The notes below the pieces were generated by a model. That model made no database searches, was not told where the DNA came from, and was given only the letters and a program-made list of their open reading frames with translations. A program made the translations under genes and the position numbers. A DNA stretch of 64,000 nucleotides from Pseudoscleropodium purum (taxonomy: Eukaryota > Streptophyta > Bryopsida > Hypnales > Brachytheciaceae). The DNA lies in the NCBI GenBank assembly GCA_963969395.1, contig OZ017798.1, positions 25,784,173-25,848,172 on the forward strand, written 5' to 3'. This document shows, piece after piece, positions 1 to 11,499 of the stretch. Position 1 is the stretch's first letter; each line of letters begins with the position of its first letter.

Positions 1-904
1 GGCTACGACAACCAAAATTCAAAGTCGATGAAGGATAGTCAAGCAAAAAAGTTAAGTAATCTAAGTTGTAAGACTAATTTTTACCTTTCCACAATGATAA
101 GGAAATCTAAATTTGACCTAATTTCCTAAGAGATATTTGCAAATGAAGTTTGACACTAAAACTACCTTCTAAAACTTCATCTGTTCATTTTTAGAAATTT
201 AAGTATTGAAGTTCACTTTTAATTTTTGGATTATTTTCTATTTTTATCTTCTACATTTTTTTTTTTTTCACTTGATTTGGTCAATTTTGGTTGACTTTCA
301 TTCAATTCTACTCTATTTTGGCTTAGAATTTCATCTTACTTTAACTACCTTAATACTAATCTAATTTTTTAAGCTAAAAATAGTTTTAGATCCTTAAAAA
401 TATTCCCTAAGAGATCCTAATCCTATATTTTTCCTTGTTTATCTTTTAATATTTTTGGTGATTTTTGGAATAACTTCTTATTCTTTCTATCAAAAGTTGG
501 GTTTTACTTTCACATCTAGGGTTGAATAATTCTACCTAAAATGCTTTGACCTTGAATTTTTGAAAAAGAAATAATTATTTTTTTGACCTTTTACCAAACT
601 TTCCTTGTTAATTTCTCTTACCTTTGAATTTCAAATTTATTTCTATCTTTTACCTTTGACTTCTAATTTTACTTTAGATGCTAATTTTTTGAAGATTATT
701 TTCAATGACTTTCTAATTTTTCATCTATTTTTATTACTATTTTCATCCAAGGTAATTTTGGATAATTTCTAACTAGTTTTTATGATTAAATAATTTTTAA
801 GGGCTAGGTAATTTTTTAACTACTTTTAGGTTTATTTTTAGATTTTTCAAACTCTAATGATTTTGTTCTCACTTTAACTTTCAATTCCAATGTGAATTCC
901 TACT
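1..904. other. AT-rich intergenic DNA, no gene seen
   Basis: This stretch is very AT-rich and dominated by pyrimidine-rich runs on the plus strand. All frames are broken by frequent stops and I recognise no domain or RNA gene. It is probably decayed repeat DNA. Confidence 0.6.
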
Positions 905-1845
905 TTAACTTCTAAAGGACCAAACTATATTTTTTGACAACATAGCAATTTGGAGCAGCTCACAATGAATAGAATTTTAATTGTTTTTCTTTGAAATTTT
1001 CACACAACATGTGTCCAAGTAGTCTCTTTAAGACTCAACAATTTTCATAATTTTTGACTACATGGTTCAAAAAGTTATTGCATGATATGTAATATTCAAT
1101 GTTCAAAAGGCAATCCAAAAATTTCTTAAAAAATCACTTTTTTCAAAAATAAAAATTTGAAATTGGTTTTCTATATTTATATGAATGTGGAAAGTTTTCA
1201 ATCATTCTATTTTGATTTATGAGATAAAATTTATGAGGTGTTTTAGTTCACGGGTAGTTATAGATTCTCTACTCAAAAATAAACTTTGGAGTCCTTTATA
1301 TAACTCAATTTTTAATATTTTTGAAAAAAATAAAAATATATGATATAGATTGTTTATTTATACATTCTACATTGGAATTGGCATTGGAATTGACATTTTT
1401 CAATTTTATAATTAGATTCTTAACAATTTAGTGTTTTGAATCATTTTTTACTTCTATTTACTTATTATTTTTTCCTATATGTTGTGCAATTCCAAATGAT
1501 CTAAATTTCTTTAGGCATGCATCCAACTTGCTTGAAGAATGAATCCAAAGAGTCACTACTATCTTGGACATTTTTTCATACAAATGTGACCTTGTGAAGT
1601 GTACCTGCCCATATTTTCACAAGGCCAAAAAAATGATTTTTGTCAACTCAATTGCTAATATCTTGTAATCTACAAGGTGAAAATTTTTGAAATATTTTCC
1701 ACATCTTTTCAAACTAGTGTACTATAAGAGACTATAATTACATGTGTCCAAAAATGTTTTTTTTCTAAAATTTGGTGTGTGTATCAAAAATGGCAATTTT
1801 AGAGTGTTTTTGGTGAAAATATAGTCTTTAATCTTTAGGGATTAA
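905..1845 (-). mobile_element. TTAA-bounded non-autonomous element, copy A
   Basis: The segment starts with TTAACTTCTAAAGG and ends with CTTTAGGGATTAA, so imperfect terminal inverted repeats begin at a TTAA on each side. Its left end, with the motif ACAACATAGCAATTTGGAGC, matches the end found in the copies at 26742 and 56116. Its right end is the reverse complement of the CACCAAAAACACTC end at 9819 and 18648. It has no open reading frame of useful length, so it cannot supply its own transposase. I call minus strand because it is inverted relative to the 9819 copy. Confidence 0.7.
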
Positions 1846-2210
1846 TGTTTTTTGTAAAATTCAAAGAATTTTGGGTAAAAATGATTAATTACTCACTTCA
1901 AATTTTGTAGCTTTGATAATCCCATCAATGTTGATAATGATGCAAATATTGTCGTATACTCTCTCTATCTCCATCTTGAATTCTTGGTATTTTGGAAACT
2001 TGAATGGGGCTTGGAAATACGCCAAGGCTTCTCCTTCCAACTTCTTTTTCTTTTCTTTCTATTCTATGTCTTTCCAATTTTTTTTCTTTTAAGATAATTT
2101 CGAGAATAAAATCCTATCAAATCTAAGCTTCTAAATGCTTGGCTAAATTTTCTTAGTATCAAACAAAACCTTAAGACAAAGCTTATTAGACTTTTATTAA
2201 CTATTAACTA
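1846..2210. other. AT-rich spacer, no gene seen
   Basis: This is an AT-rich spacer between two mobile elements. It has no coding potential, RNA gene or clear repeat that I can recognise. Confidence 0.55.
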
Positions 2211-2218
2211 ATCTATAG

Positions 2219-2581
2219 CAGGGTTGACAGGACGGTTGGACGTCCGGGACGTCCGGACACGGATGCTGTGTCCGCAGCGTCCGCTGACATTCACAAGTCT
2301 AGCGGACGTAGCGTCTGCCTGAACTGTCCGCCGCGCCCGACGTCGTCGTCCGCCTCGACTGCTTGACTGCTCCGACCGCTGACCATCTCCCCTGTTCGCT
2401 TCCCCGACCGCCCTATTCCAACCGTCCCGCGGTCGCCTGTCTGCCCCACCCGTCCGCCCATCCCGTTCGCCGCAGCTGAGGCGTCCGCTTTCCGACAGCG
2501 GAAAGGACGCTGCGTCCGTGCGGACGGATGTCCGGGTTATGGATGCCTTTTTCGGGCGGACGTAGAGATTCGTCAACCCTG
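2219..2581 (+). mobile_element. GC-rich miniature hAT-type element, copy 1
   Basis: The element begins CAGGGTTGAC and ends GTCAACCCTG, a perfect 10-bp terminal inverted repeat. It is flanked by a perfect 8-bp direct repeat, atctatag, at 2211-2218 and 2582-2589. An 8-bp target duplication with CAGGG termini is the signature of the hAT superfamily. The 363-bp body is strikingly GC- and CpG-rich, built from many CGTCCG and CGGACG hexamers in both orientations, while the host DNA around it is AT-rich. It is too short to encode a transposase, and the reading frame running through it on the minus strand is a by-product of high GC. It is a non-autonomous element that would need a hAT transposase from elsewhere. 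Confidence 0.9.
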
Positions 2582-2589
2582 ATCTATAG

Positions 2590-4900
2590 AATCCCCCAAA
2601 TTCAAATATTATCTATTTTTGTTTTTCCTTTGTGTCTAAATCAATCTTAATTATGATTACAAAAGTCAAACTATTCTATGTGAATCACATTCACTAAATT
2701 TCTCTTCTTCCATTTTTTACTACCTTAACATTAATCTTCAACTTCAAAGTTTTGCATTTGCAATTTGATTTGCATGAAGCCCAGTGCTTGAACTTGAAAT
2801 TGGGTGAGTCAAATTGCAGCTAGAGGTGACCAGAATGGAATCAAAGTGTAAGGCTACCAATATTGAGATTCAGTACAACTATTGAGTTCAATATAGTTTG
2901 TTAATCAAATGGTTGAGTCAACTAGGTTGACTTTTCAAATTCTTGTTTGATTTGGTGCATTATTGGCTCCCTTTGTAATTCAAATTGGAATTTGGATGAT
3001 TTGGTGATGATCTGATGATGCTTTGGTGATGATCTGGCCTCCTTTGGAACTTGATTTTCGGAACTCTGGCTGTTGTTTGTTGATTTTTAGCACTTAAATC
3101 CCAGATTTTGGAATTTAACCCAAACACTTGGGTGTCTTTTGGGGGACCCCTTACCCCAAAAAATACGGAAAATAATGAATAGGAGTGAAGCTTTGTTGTT
3201 CGGGGGTTTAGCCTAATATTCAAACACTAAAATTAGTCTTAAAACCATGATAGCTTCGTTGTATAAGTTTTGGGCCCCAAACTTAACAATAAGGGAAATA
3301 ACATAAAATTTGGAAAGTCTCTTGGGCAATAGTTTTGTTGTATAGTGGTTTAGTATCACTTTTCCAAGACAAAAACAATAATAGTTAGTTGGAAATTTAA
3401 GTTTTTGGTTAGAACAAACAACGAACACTTAAGCAATGACAATTTGCGAGACTTTGGAGGATTGTAACAAAGATCACCCCTCAAATGATTCAATGATTCA
3501 TGATGAACTACATATTTCAATGTTCAAGCTTCAATAGGGGATTTGCAACAATTAAGTTGTGAAATCGCTCTTCAACAAAAACTTGGTTAGAATTAGTAGA
3601 CAAGACACAAAGACACAATAATTAAAATTTTTTTTTTTAGGAAATTAACCATTCAAAACCACAAAATAAAAATGACAATACTCAAGGGAATCCCAACATC
3701 CTATGAAGCAAGAAAAAAGACACAAGATAGCTTCAAAACTAAGAGGAAGATGTTCCAAGCACAAGAAAATTAGATTTTTTGGCAAAACGCCAAAAATTCC
3801 AACAACATAGCTGTAAGGGGCCAAAGACTAAAAGAAAAAAAGTAGTGGCCATGAGTTGGCTAGACATGAAAACAAGAAAAGAAGTGTAAAGTGGGGGGAG
3901 GAGGCCTTTTATACTCTTTTAAGGCCCCATTTTCTTCTCAAATTACCTAAACTAATCCTACATAAAAACTAATTAACGAAAAATCCAAATTCTACACTAT
4001 TGTTGTGATCTTTTTAACTTTTGGTTAAATGCTTCAAATGCCAAATCAATTGCACCATTGTCTTCCAAAGACACAGATTAGCCGAAGAAGACTCCTTTCT
4101 TCCTACTTTCCAAACTATTTTGCAAGCGAAAGTCAACGAATTGTAAACTAGTGAAAAGGTAGAAAAATCCAAATGTTGGAGTCTAACTTTTCTCAAGATT
4201 TTGACTAGCCTAAGTTGTCTAAATGGTCCAAGATAGTAAGAAAATATTCCAAATTGACTTCACGTGAACATTTTATGTCCCTACTACGCCAGTCAATCCA
4301 TTGAATGTTTTCAAAATTTGTTAAAATTTCTTGCCGCCACCAATTTTGGTACTTGTCAATGTTGAAATATCTTGAAATTTTTCTAGGTACTGATTTATTG
4401 AATATTTTGTTATAAATTAGAAAATTGGATTCTATGTGCAAAATTTGAGCATATTATAATACATAAGATACTATTCACTCAAAAGATAGGCTACAAAATT
4501 GTAGGTCAAGTGATTGTAGGATTCAAAATCACATGACTAAAAATGAAAACTCAGTTCACACACTTTACCCACTTCACACATTGGTTAGTTTTAATTTTTT
4601 TTAAATTGATCTTTATTATATATTTAATTGAAAACTGCAACTTTCAATCCATTTTTCAATTCAAGATTGACACATTTTCTATCTACAAATGATGCACCAA
4701 ACACTTACCGAAAATACTTGTCAAAATCATGTGCCAAAGAAACCAGTCAATTTCTTCTTCTTATTGATACTTTTATATAAAATATAAAAATCTTGAAGTT
4801 TTACTTTCAAAATTGCACTAAGTTTTGCAAAAAAATTCAATTTCTCAAGAAAGTACTTCAGAAAAAATTTGAAATTTTTTCTTTATGGACATTTTGGGTT
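2590..4900. other. AT-rich intergenic DNA, no gene seen
   Basis: About 2.3 kb of AT-rich DNA. Short minus-strand frames at 2960-3223, 3213-3428 and 4205-4441 match nothing I recognise and look like chance frames. A small direct repeat based on TTGGTGATGATCTG lies near 2999-3035. I see no RNA gene. Confidence 0.55.
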
Positions 4901-6564
4901 CTTTAATGTAGTGTTAGATCCCCTTTCCATCATTCAATCCTCTCCAAGCGGATGAATCATCCATCCATCCGTCACAACCCAGATGAAGCCATTCATCCAA
5001 ATTCCCTCAAAGAGTGTGTGTCTGAGTCCCCCCCTGCGTGGTAGCGTGGCACCAACACAAGTCCAATACAACCTTCCACGAGACCCTCGATTGGATAGAA
5101 AGGCAAACCAATGGAGTCCTCATACCACCCCTACCCATTGCCGTGGCTGCAATCCTCCCCGTAATACAAGCACAGATGTTGCACTACCAAACTATTCCCA
5201 GTCACGTCGTCATTAGCCGTCTTTTTGCAAGCTTTCTGATAAAATTCATGCACAGTTTGGACCTCAGAATCAAACCCAACCCACTTCACCAAAATATCTC
5301 CCGCTCGCTACTCTCGTCCAATTTCTGAGGAAGAATCCAATTTCAAAATTCTGAAATTGGGGACAGGTGATTTGACCTATCGTTCTGGTGCCCTAGATTC
5401 CAGGGTTTGCCGATTTGAGCTGACACTTGGAACACTTGGAACTTGATATTTGTGGATCTGGAGTTTGTGGTCACCGGAAGCGCAGGGGATATGCTGCAGC
5501 AGCCGTTGTAGGCACTTGGGCTTCTGGGTTCCTTTGCTTCCACATCCAATTTTCAGGGTCAGTGTTCAAGTCGGCGAAGGGCGAGGTGTGAGCGTTCAGC
5601 TGAAGAGGAGTTTCAACGGTGTGGGGAAGAATTGTGCAAGTGTTTCGAGGAGGTTCTTCAACGGCCTTTGATTTGGTATGCTGTTTGTCAGGTTCTCGTC
5701 GCCTTTGTTGAATGATTCGGATTTGCTTCTTTTGCGGGTTGAATGCTTTGGTTTTTCTTGTAATGGCAGCTTGCGTTGGCAAATTGTTGGACTTCTTGTC
5801 ATTGTTTCTTGTTTGGTTTTTGGGGTGTGTGGTTTTGAAGTATTGATGGAGTTTTGGATTTGTCTGCGTTTGCGGTTTGGGTCTGTTTGAGCTTTTTGAA
5901 GAGGTTTTGAGAGAGGATTGATTTACTTCACTGTCGGGTAGCAGTTGCGCATCGCAATTATGGCGAGCACACTCTGTTTCGCCTTTTATTGGATTGACTT
6001 GCGTTTTAGGATGAGATTGTTGCACTTACATGTTGGGTGGCGTAGGCTTCAATCTAATTAGCGCTATATTTTTTGTTCTTTTTTTGTTGTTCCACGTACA
6101 TTGAACTGCCATACTGCTTTTGGGAGTTCATGTACATTCCGTCGACTTGGGTTAGGGTTGAACCCCGTCGGTCATGTGGAATGGAATACTGTTGTTTGAA
6201 TATGCTCTGGGTGCAGATCTATTTGACGAACCGTCTTTAATCAATCGAGAGCAATCTCACACGTGTGTGTCAAGATGTATTTTGAATTTAATTTGGCTCA
6301 TTTTCCTATCCGTAGTTCTTTGAATTAAGTTTCCTCGCTGTGGAGCATGTTTCCTTCATTCACGCAGTGCCTACTGGGTCTTTTGAATCCGGAAATAAGT
6401 CAAGAGGGTCTGTAATTAGAGTTCGTTACAGCGCTCTGGCTATGGTTGCTCCCATTTTGATCCCCGAATTAAACCTAGGATGTGATAATGGTGCAGATCA
6501 TAGAGTTCAGAAGAGCGAGGAGAACTGAGCTCTCATTCTACAGCTGTTCTGACAGCAAGGAAGC
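4901..6564 (+). promoter_or_regulatory. Upstream region and probable 5' leader of zeaxanthin epoxidase
   Basis: Base composition changes sharply here from AT-rich repeat DNA to balanced single-copy sequence that runs into the ZEP start codon. This fits a promoter followed by a long 5' leader, possibly with a leader intron in the T-rich part around 5680-6100. A TATATTTT string lies near 6064. I could not place a transcription start. Frames here on either strand, including a 184-residue one at 5471-6025 minus, lack recognisable domains. Confidence 0.5.
6258..6267. promoter_or_regulatory. G-box / ABRE-like palindrome upstream of ZEP
   Basis: The 10-bp palindrome CACACGTGTG contains the G-box core CACGTG at 6260-6265, about 300 bases before the ZEP start codon. 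Such cores bind bZIP and bHLH factors in plants and are frequent in light- and abscisic-acid-responsive promoters. Because it may lie inside the transcribed leader, its activity is inference. Confidence 0.35.
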
Positions 6565-8616
6565 ATGGTGATAACCTGTGCAATTCCTGCTGTTGCGGGA
6601 TTGGTCTCATCCACCGCGCTTCCCAAGTCTGCAGCATCTATGCGATCTTCCGAGTTTCTCGATTCGTCATGGCGGAGGGCAGCTCTGAGCACCGCCATCG
6701 TTGAGCTCAGCATGCATGGAAGACGAAAATCATCCGGTGTCTGTTTCGCAAGGACGCAAACGGTCGAAGAAGCAAAAGAATTCGAAACCCGCACATCGAA
6801 CGGCAGCGTGAGCACTTCCGAGGCTGCGGAATTGGTGCCAGCGAAGACAAGACCTTTGCGAGTTCTCATAGCTGGTGGTGGCATTGGGGGTCTTGTCCTT
6901 GCCCTCGCAGCGAAGAATAGGGGTTTAGACGTGGTGGTCTTCGAGCGAGACTTGAGCGCCATCCGAGGAGAAGGCCAGTACCGAGGCCCCATCCAGATCC
7001 AGAGCAACGCCCTTGCAGCTCTTGAAGCAGTGGACCGCGGCGCTGCGGAGGAGATTTTGTCGAATGGCTGTGTCACCGGGGACCGCATCAACGGCCTCGT
7101 GGATGGAATCTCCGGTGAATGGTACTGCAAGTTCGACACGTTCACACCCGCAGCCGAACGAGGACTTCCCGTCACGCGCGTCATTAGCCGGATGAAGCTC
7201 CAGGAAATTCTGTCTGGTGCACTTGGACAAGAGTACATTGAGAATGGCGCCAATGTGGTGGATTTTGAGGACAATGGCAGCGAGGTGAAGGTGGTGCTGG
7301 AGGATGGACGGACGTTTGAAGGGGATGTGCTCGTGGGCGCTGATGGTATCCGCTCGAGAGTGAGGACGAAGTTGCTCGGGGAGACCCCCACTGTGTATTC
7401 GGACTATACTTGCTACACGGGGATTGCTGATTTTGTACCTGCTGATATTGAAACGGTGGGCTACCGCGTCTTTCTTGGCCATAAGCAGTACTTCGTTTCG
7501 TCGGATGTGGGGCAGGGGAAGATGCAATGGTATGCGTTTTACAATGAGCCTGCTGGGGGAGTTGATGCACCTGGTGGAAGAAAAGCAAGACTTATGTCGC
7601 TGTTTGGACAGTGGTGTGATAAAGTGGTGGATCTGCTGGAGGCTACTCCAGAGGACCAGATTCTGCGTCGTGATATTTACGATCGTATTCCCATTATGAC
7701 GTGGAGTAAGGGACGCGTGACGTTGCTCGGAGACTCCGCGCATGCTATGCAGCCGAATTTGGGGCAAGGAGGTTGCATGGCGATTGAAGATGGGTTTCAG
7801 CTTGCTTTGGATCTGTCGAAAGCTGCACAGCTACCGAATGCAAATCTTGTGAAAGTTCTGAAGGCCTATGAGGGCAAGAGGCGGATACGCGTTGGGGTCA
7901 TTCATGGGCTGGCACGGATGGCGGCCATCATGGCCACGACGTACAAGCCATATCTCGGTGAAGGGTTGGGGCCTCTGTCGTTTATTAAGAATTTGAAGAT
8001 TCCCCATCCCGGGCGCGTGGGAGGGAGGTTTTTCATTACTATTGGTATGCCTTCCATGCTCAGTTGGATTCTTGGTGGGAACAGCTTCGCATTGGAAGGT
8101 CGTGCTCCATACTGTAGTTTGGAAGATAAGGCGCACGCGAACCTGAGGAAGTGGTTTTGGAACGATGACGCGCTGGAGAGAGCCACGAGTGCGGAGTGGT
8201 ATTTGGTGCCTGCTGCCGAGAGATTGCCCATTGCAGGGGAGGTCACCGAAAGCGGGAAGCCTTTGCTGCGTTTGTGTCGGGAGGATGCGAAGTCCACCGT
8301 CGTGGGATGTGTGCCCTGTGAATTAACTGATTGTGGGGTTTTCCACGCTGTGAAGTTGCCAAATGTTGCAGACAATCATGCTAAGCTTATGTTCGTGGAC
8401 GGTGCTCTGTTTATCACGGATTTGGAGAGCAAGACTGGCACGTGGATTACGAGCATTGCAGGTGGGAGGCATAAGCTTACACCGAAAATGCCAGCGCGAG
8501 TTCGCCCCGAGGATATCATTGAGTTTGGCCCTTCTAAAGAGGCCCAATTCAAGGTGAAGCTACGTAGGATTCAGGAAGACTCATCCGACTCATTGCAAGG
8601 AAACAGAAGTATTTGA
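6565..8616 (+). CDS. ZEP: Zeaxanthin epoxidase, chloroplastic (single exon, 683 aa)
   Basis: This FAD-dependent monooxygenase converts zeaxanthin to antheraxanthin and then violaxanthin in the plastid. It reverses the photoprotective arm of the xanthophyll cycle and supplies precursors for abscisic acid. Residues 1 to about 90 are rich in Ser, Ala, Thr and Arg with few acidic residues at the start, as expected for a transit peptide. The Rossmann dinucleotide motif GGGIGG is at 104-109, ending in the FER acidic position at 126-128. The DVLVGADGIRSRVR motif is at 254-267 and the second flavin motif GRVTLLGDSAHAMQPNLGQG at 383-402. A C-terminal FHA domain spans roughly 567-666, including NHAKL, DLESKTGTW and IIEFG. 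Length and order match plant ZEP throughout. The ATG at 6565 is the first one giving a transit peptide. The whole coding region is in one exon, whereas flowering-plant ZEP genes have many introns. No frameshift or missing motif is seen. Confidence 0.97.
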   Translation: MVITCAIPAVAGLVSSTALPKSAASMRSSEFLDSSWRRAALSTAIVELSMHGRRKSSGVCFARTQTVEEAKEFETRTSNGSVSTSEAAELVPAKTRPLRVLIAGGGIGGLVLALAAKNRGLDVVVFERDLSAIRGEGQYRGPIQIQSNALAALEAVDRGAAEEILSNGCVTGDRINGLVDGISGEWYCKFDTFTPAAERGLPVTRVISRMKLQEILSGALGQEYIENGANVVDFEDNGSEVKVVLEDGRTFEGDVLVGADGIRSRVRTKLLGETPTVYSDYTCYTGIADFVPADIETVGYRVFLGHKQYFVSSDVGQGKMQWYAFYNEPAGGVDAPGGRKARLMSLFGQWCDKVVDLLEATPEDQILRRDIYDRIPIMTWSKGRVTLLGDSAHAMQPNLGQGGCMAIEDGFQLALDLSKAAQLPNANLVKVLKAYEGKRRIRVGVIHGLARMAAIMATTYKPYLGEGLGPLSFIKNLKIPHPGRVGGRFFITIGMPSMLSWILGGNSFALEGRAPYCSLEDKAHANLRKWFWNDDALERATSAEWYLVPAAERLPIAGEVTESGKPLLRLCREDAKSTVVGCVPCELTDCGVFHAVKLPNVADNHAKLMFVDGALFITDLESKTGTWITSIAGGRHKLTPKMPARVRPEDIIEFGPSKEAQFKVKLRRIQEDSSDSLQGNRSI

Positions 8617-9818
8617 CGACCATTCAATTGCGGTGGGACTCCAGAAACACTAGTTGATACACAGGTTTGGACCCACGGATCTTATTATTTGTTAAAGTGC
8701 AGCTACTAAATCTTGCTACTGTGGCCCTGCAGAATAGGATTACCAATGTATGAAATAGTAGGCAAGTTTGCCCCGTTGTATATTATTAGTGTGTAATCTG
8801 CTCCCCAAAGCATTCTTATTAACCAGCCGTGAGCTGTGTATTCTATTGCCTACGATTGTATCCCTGGGTGATTTCAACACTCCAATTGTACATGTAGTCA
8901 TCATTCCTCCTGGAATAGGTCCGTTTACAAGATTATTTTTCACGAAATTTGAACTGCATTAGTTCCTATTCTCCCGCGTTCTTGTATCGTTTATAGAGGA
9001 TAGACATAGTGGGAGGTAATTCTGGAAGGGGAGCATCATTTTGGGAGTCAACTCAGAGTTTGAACACAACCCTGTATAGATTTGGCGAGAGCATGTAATG
9101 TAAATGTAAGTAAGACATGGGATCGTCAGCAGAAACGTGGATCATGTAAAACACTTGCGAAGCGGGACTGATACATGGTGGAGAATTGTTTCATTTTTTA
9201 GTTTATTTTGTTACTAAAATTTGAATGATTTCTGCAGTTACAGAAACTGCAATCTTATGTGTACTCCTGGGAATATTTTCTGGGAACATACCAGGATGAG
9301 ATATTGGAGAGTGATAATTTGCATGTACCCATCGCAAGGAAGGTGTGGAGGAGCTGAATCATGCTCAGCTGGTGAGACGATGCTTTCTAAGTTAGCTTTA
9401 CTGACTACTTGACGTGGGTGTAATTTTAGGACTCAAATGAAAGAGAGAAACTCCAATCATTACGATCAATACGAGTGATACGTGAGCTACACTTCTGTGC
9501 CCTGTGCCATTACCAGTCATAATAAAAGTAAAAGTAATTTTCTATTTCATAAAAACTTTGTAATTCTATAACTTCCACACTGTTCATGCAAATGCCATGA
9601 AACAAAGCCCATGCACCCCTCCTCACCGAGAGCTTTGTGTTGGTACCAAGAACATGACTAGGGATGCATGGCCCAGAGATCTCACCATAACAAAACAAAC
9701 AAACAACCTAATTTAAAGGTATGCAGATATGGATACATATGTTAGAAGGGAGATTCAAAATAAAAGAGAGATTAACTCTAATCATTTTATGATTGGCATA
9801 TATATTGAATCTATTCAT
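8617..9818 (+). other. 3' flank of zeaxanthin epoxidase, no further gene seen
   Basis: The first part retains the balanced composition of the gene and is probably its 3' untranslated region. An AATAAA-type signal lies near 9520-9526, but where the transcript ends cannot be determined. Frames at 8740-8962 and 9221-9412 are short and unrecognised. Composition returns to AT-rich repeat DNA after about 9700. Confidence 0.5.
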
Positions 9819-10468
9819 TTAACCCCTAGAGTTCCTTGACTATGTTTTCACCAAAAACACTCCATAACTGCCACTTTTAAGACACTTACCAAAAAAATTT
9901 AAAAACATTTTTGGACACATATAACTGTTGGATCTTGTATTATGATAATTTGAAAAGATGTGGAAAAAATTTCAAAAATTTCCATTGTGTAGATTGCAAG
10001 ATATTAGCATTTCAATTGACAAAAAGCCTTTTTTTGGGCCTTGCAGAAAACTGGGCAGCTGCACTTCACAAGGTCACATTTGTATGAAAAAATGTTCAAA
10101 ATGGTTGAAACTCTTTGAATTCATTCTTCAAAGGAAGTTGGGTACATGCTTAAAAATTTTCAAATCATTTGGAATTGTACAACATATAGGAAAAAAATAA
10201 TAAGTAGAAAGAAGTAGAGAATGAATCAAAAGACTAAATTGTTAATAATTTAATTATGGATTTGAAAAATGCCAATCACAATGGTTGTAATGTTGTAATA
10301 AACAATCTTCACCTTATTTTTTTTTTTTTTTTTTTCATAAATATTGAAACTTGAGTTCAATAAAGGACTTCAAAGTTTATTTTGAAGTAGAGAATCTATG
10401 ACCGTTTGCAAACTAAAATACCTCCTAACTTTTGCCTCATTGATCAAAATGGAATGATTCAAGGCTTT

Positions 10469-10518
<50 letters not shown>

Positions 10519-10785
10519 GGAGAATTAATTTCAAATTTTTATTTCTAAAAAAAGTTATTTTTTCAGATCTGCCCGGACTGCTTGTGTTGAGAAACAAACT
10601 ACATATTAGGCCATAACTTTTGACTCCTATTTCCACATGTCTTGAAATTTAGTGCACATGAAAGATATTCCTTGTCCACATCTTCTATTAAAATTTGGGC
10701 CAAAAATATTGAAATCTCCGCTCACATGCACTTGTCCAAAAAAGTTATATTGCCAAAAAATACACCTTGATTCTTTAGGAGTTAA
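9819..10785 (+). mobile_element. TTAA-bounded non-autonomous element, copy B
   Basis: The element starts TTAACCCCTAGAG and ends CTTTAGGAGTTAA. It is nearly identical over its full length to the copy at 18648, including the stretch that translates to a shared 80-residue frame (9958-10200 and 18789-19031). That conservation reflects recent common origin rather than a coding gene, because the frame has no recognisable domain and is broken in the other copies. An (AT)n microsatellite has expanded inside it. Confidence 0.8.
10471..10516. repeat. (AT)n microsatellite inside copy B
   Basis: About 23 uninterrupted AT dinucleotides occupy this stretch. The equivalent position in the sister copy (about 19302-19312) holds only about five, so the tract expanded after the two copies separated or collapsed in the other. 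Confidence 0.95.
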
Positions 10786-11199
10786 GGTCCCTCAAGTGAA
10801 TTTGAGAAGAGATAACAAGTGACACCTCAATATAAAACATCTCTTTGCTGTTATTAAATTTTGCTACTTGATTTTCATATCATAACTAATTTTGTATATA
10901 TGAGCATGATGGAACAATTACTTTGTTATAATCTAGTTTAAATATAGAGATATCTATTTTTCAAAATTTGGGCATTGTCACTCCAATTTTAAAATTTTTG
11001 TAGAGGGAATTTTGAAACATTGGGGGGGAAACTTGTTGCAAGCAAGATGTGTGAACAGATGTTTCCCACACATCAACCATATGCACATGAACTTAAAAAA
11101 AATTCATCACTAATGTTTTTCAATCAATTATCATGAATATCAAATAAAACAATTCACTGAAAATTAAAATTTTGTTCTTTTGGAATTGAAATTTGGTAT
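10786..11199. other. AT-rich spacer, no gene seen
   Basis: AT-rich spacer between two elements, with no coding potential or RNA gene that I can recognise. Confidence 0.55.
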
Positions 11200-11207
11200 G
11201 TTGGATT

Positions 11208-11491
11208 CAGGGTTGACAGGACGTCTGGACGCGGATGCTATGTCTGCAGCGTCCGCTGACATTCGCGGTCCCGGCGGACGCAGCGTCCGCCCGTTCGTCC
11301 GCTTGTTCGTCCGCCTGATTACGGCCGTCCGATCGACGCGCGGATTGATCTGGTCCACACGATCTGGGCGTCCGCCCCGCCTGTCCACTTTCCGACGGCG
11401 GTCGGGACGCTGCGTCCGCTAGCGTCCGTGTGTCCGGACGTCCGGAAAACGGACACTATTTTGGGGCGGACGTTGAGATTCGTCAATCCTG
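11208..11491 (+). mobile_element. GC-rich miniature hAT-type element, copy 2
   Basis: The element begins CAGGGTTGACAGGACG and ends CGTCAATCCTG, one mismatch from a perfect inverted repeat. The 8-bp duplication gttggatt flanks it exactly at 11200-11207 and 11492-11499. The body is CpG-rich with repeated CGTCCG/CGGACG. It lies in the same orientation as the copy at 2219, sharing the GACAGGACG left end and the GAGATTCGTCAA right end. Frames inside it on both strands are non-coding by-products. Confidence 0.9.
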
Positions 11492-11499
11492 GTTGGATT

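Noticed and set aside
2208..2576. 122-residue Arg-rich frame
   Set aside because: It is coextensive with the hAT-type miniature element, whose GC-rich repeats remove stop codons in several frames. Similar false frames occur at 11180-11422 and 13258-13635.
5471..6025. 184-residue minus-strand frame upstream of ZEP, rich in Thr, Gln, Lys and Pro
   Set aside because: It lies in the T/G-rich leader of ZEP, has no recognisable domain, and its low-complexity makeup is what the reverse of a pyrimidine-rich leader would give.
6507..7767. Long minus-strand frames (294 and 280 residues) opposite ZEP
   Set aside because: They are antisense shadows of the intact ZEP coding region and have no independent domain.
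9958..10200. 80-residue frame conserved with 18789-19031
   Set aside because: The conservation covers the whole transposable element, not only the frame, and other copies break it. There is no evidence of selection on the peptide.
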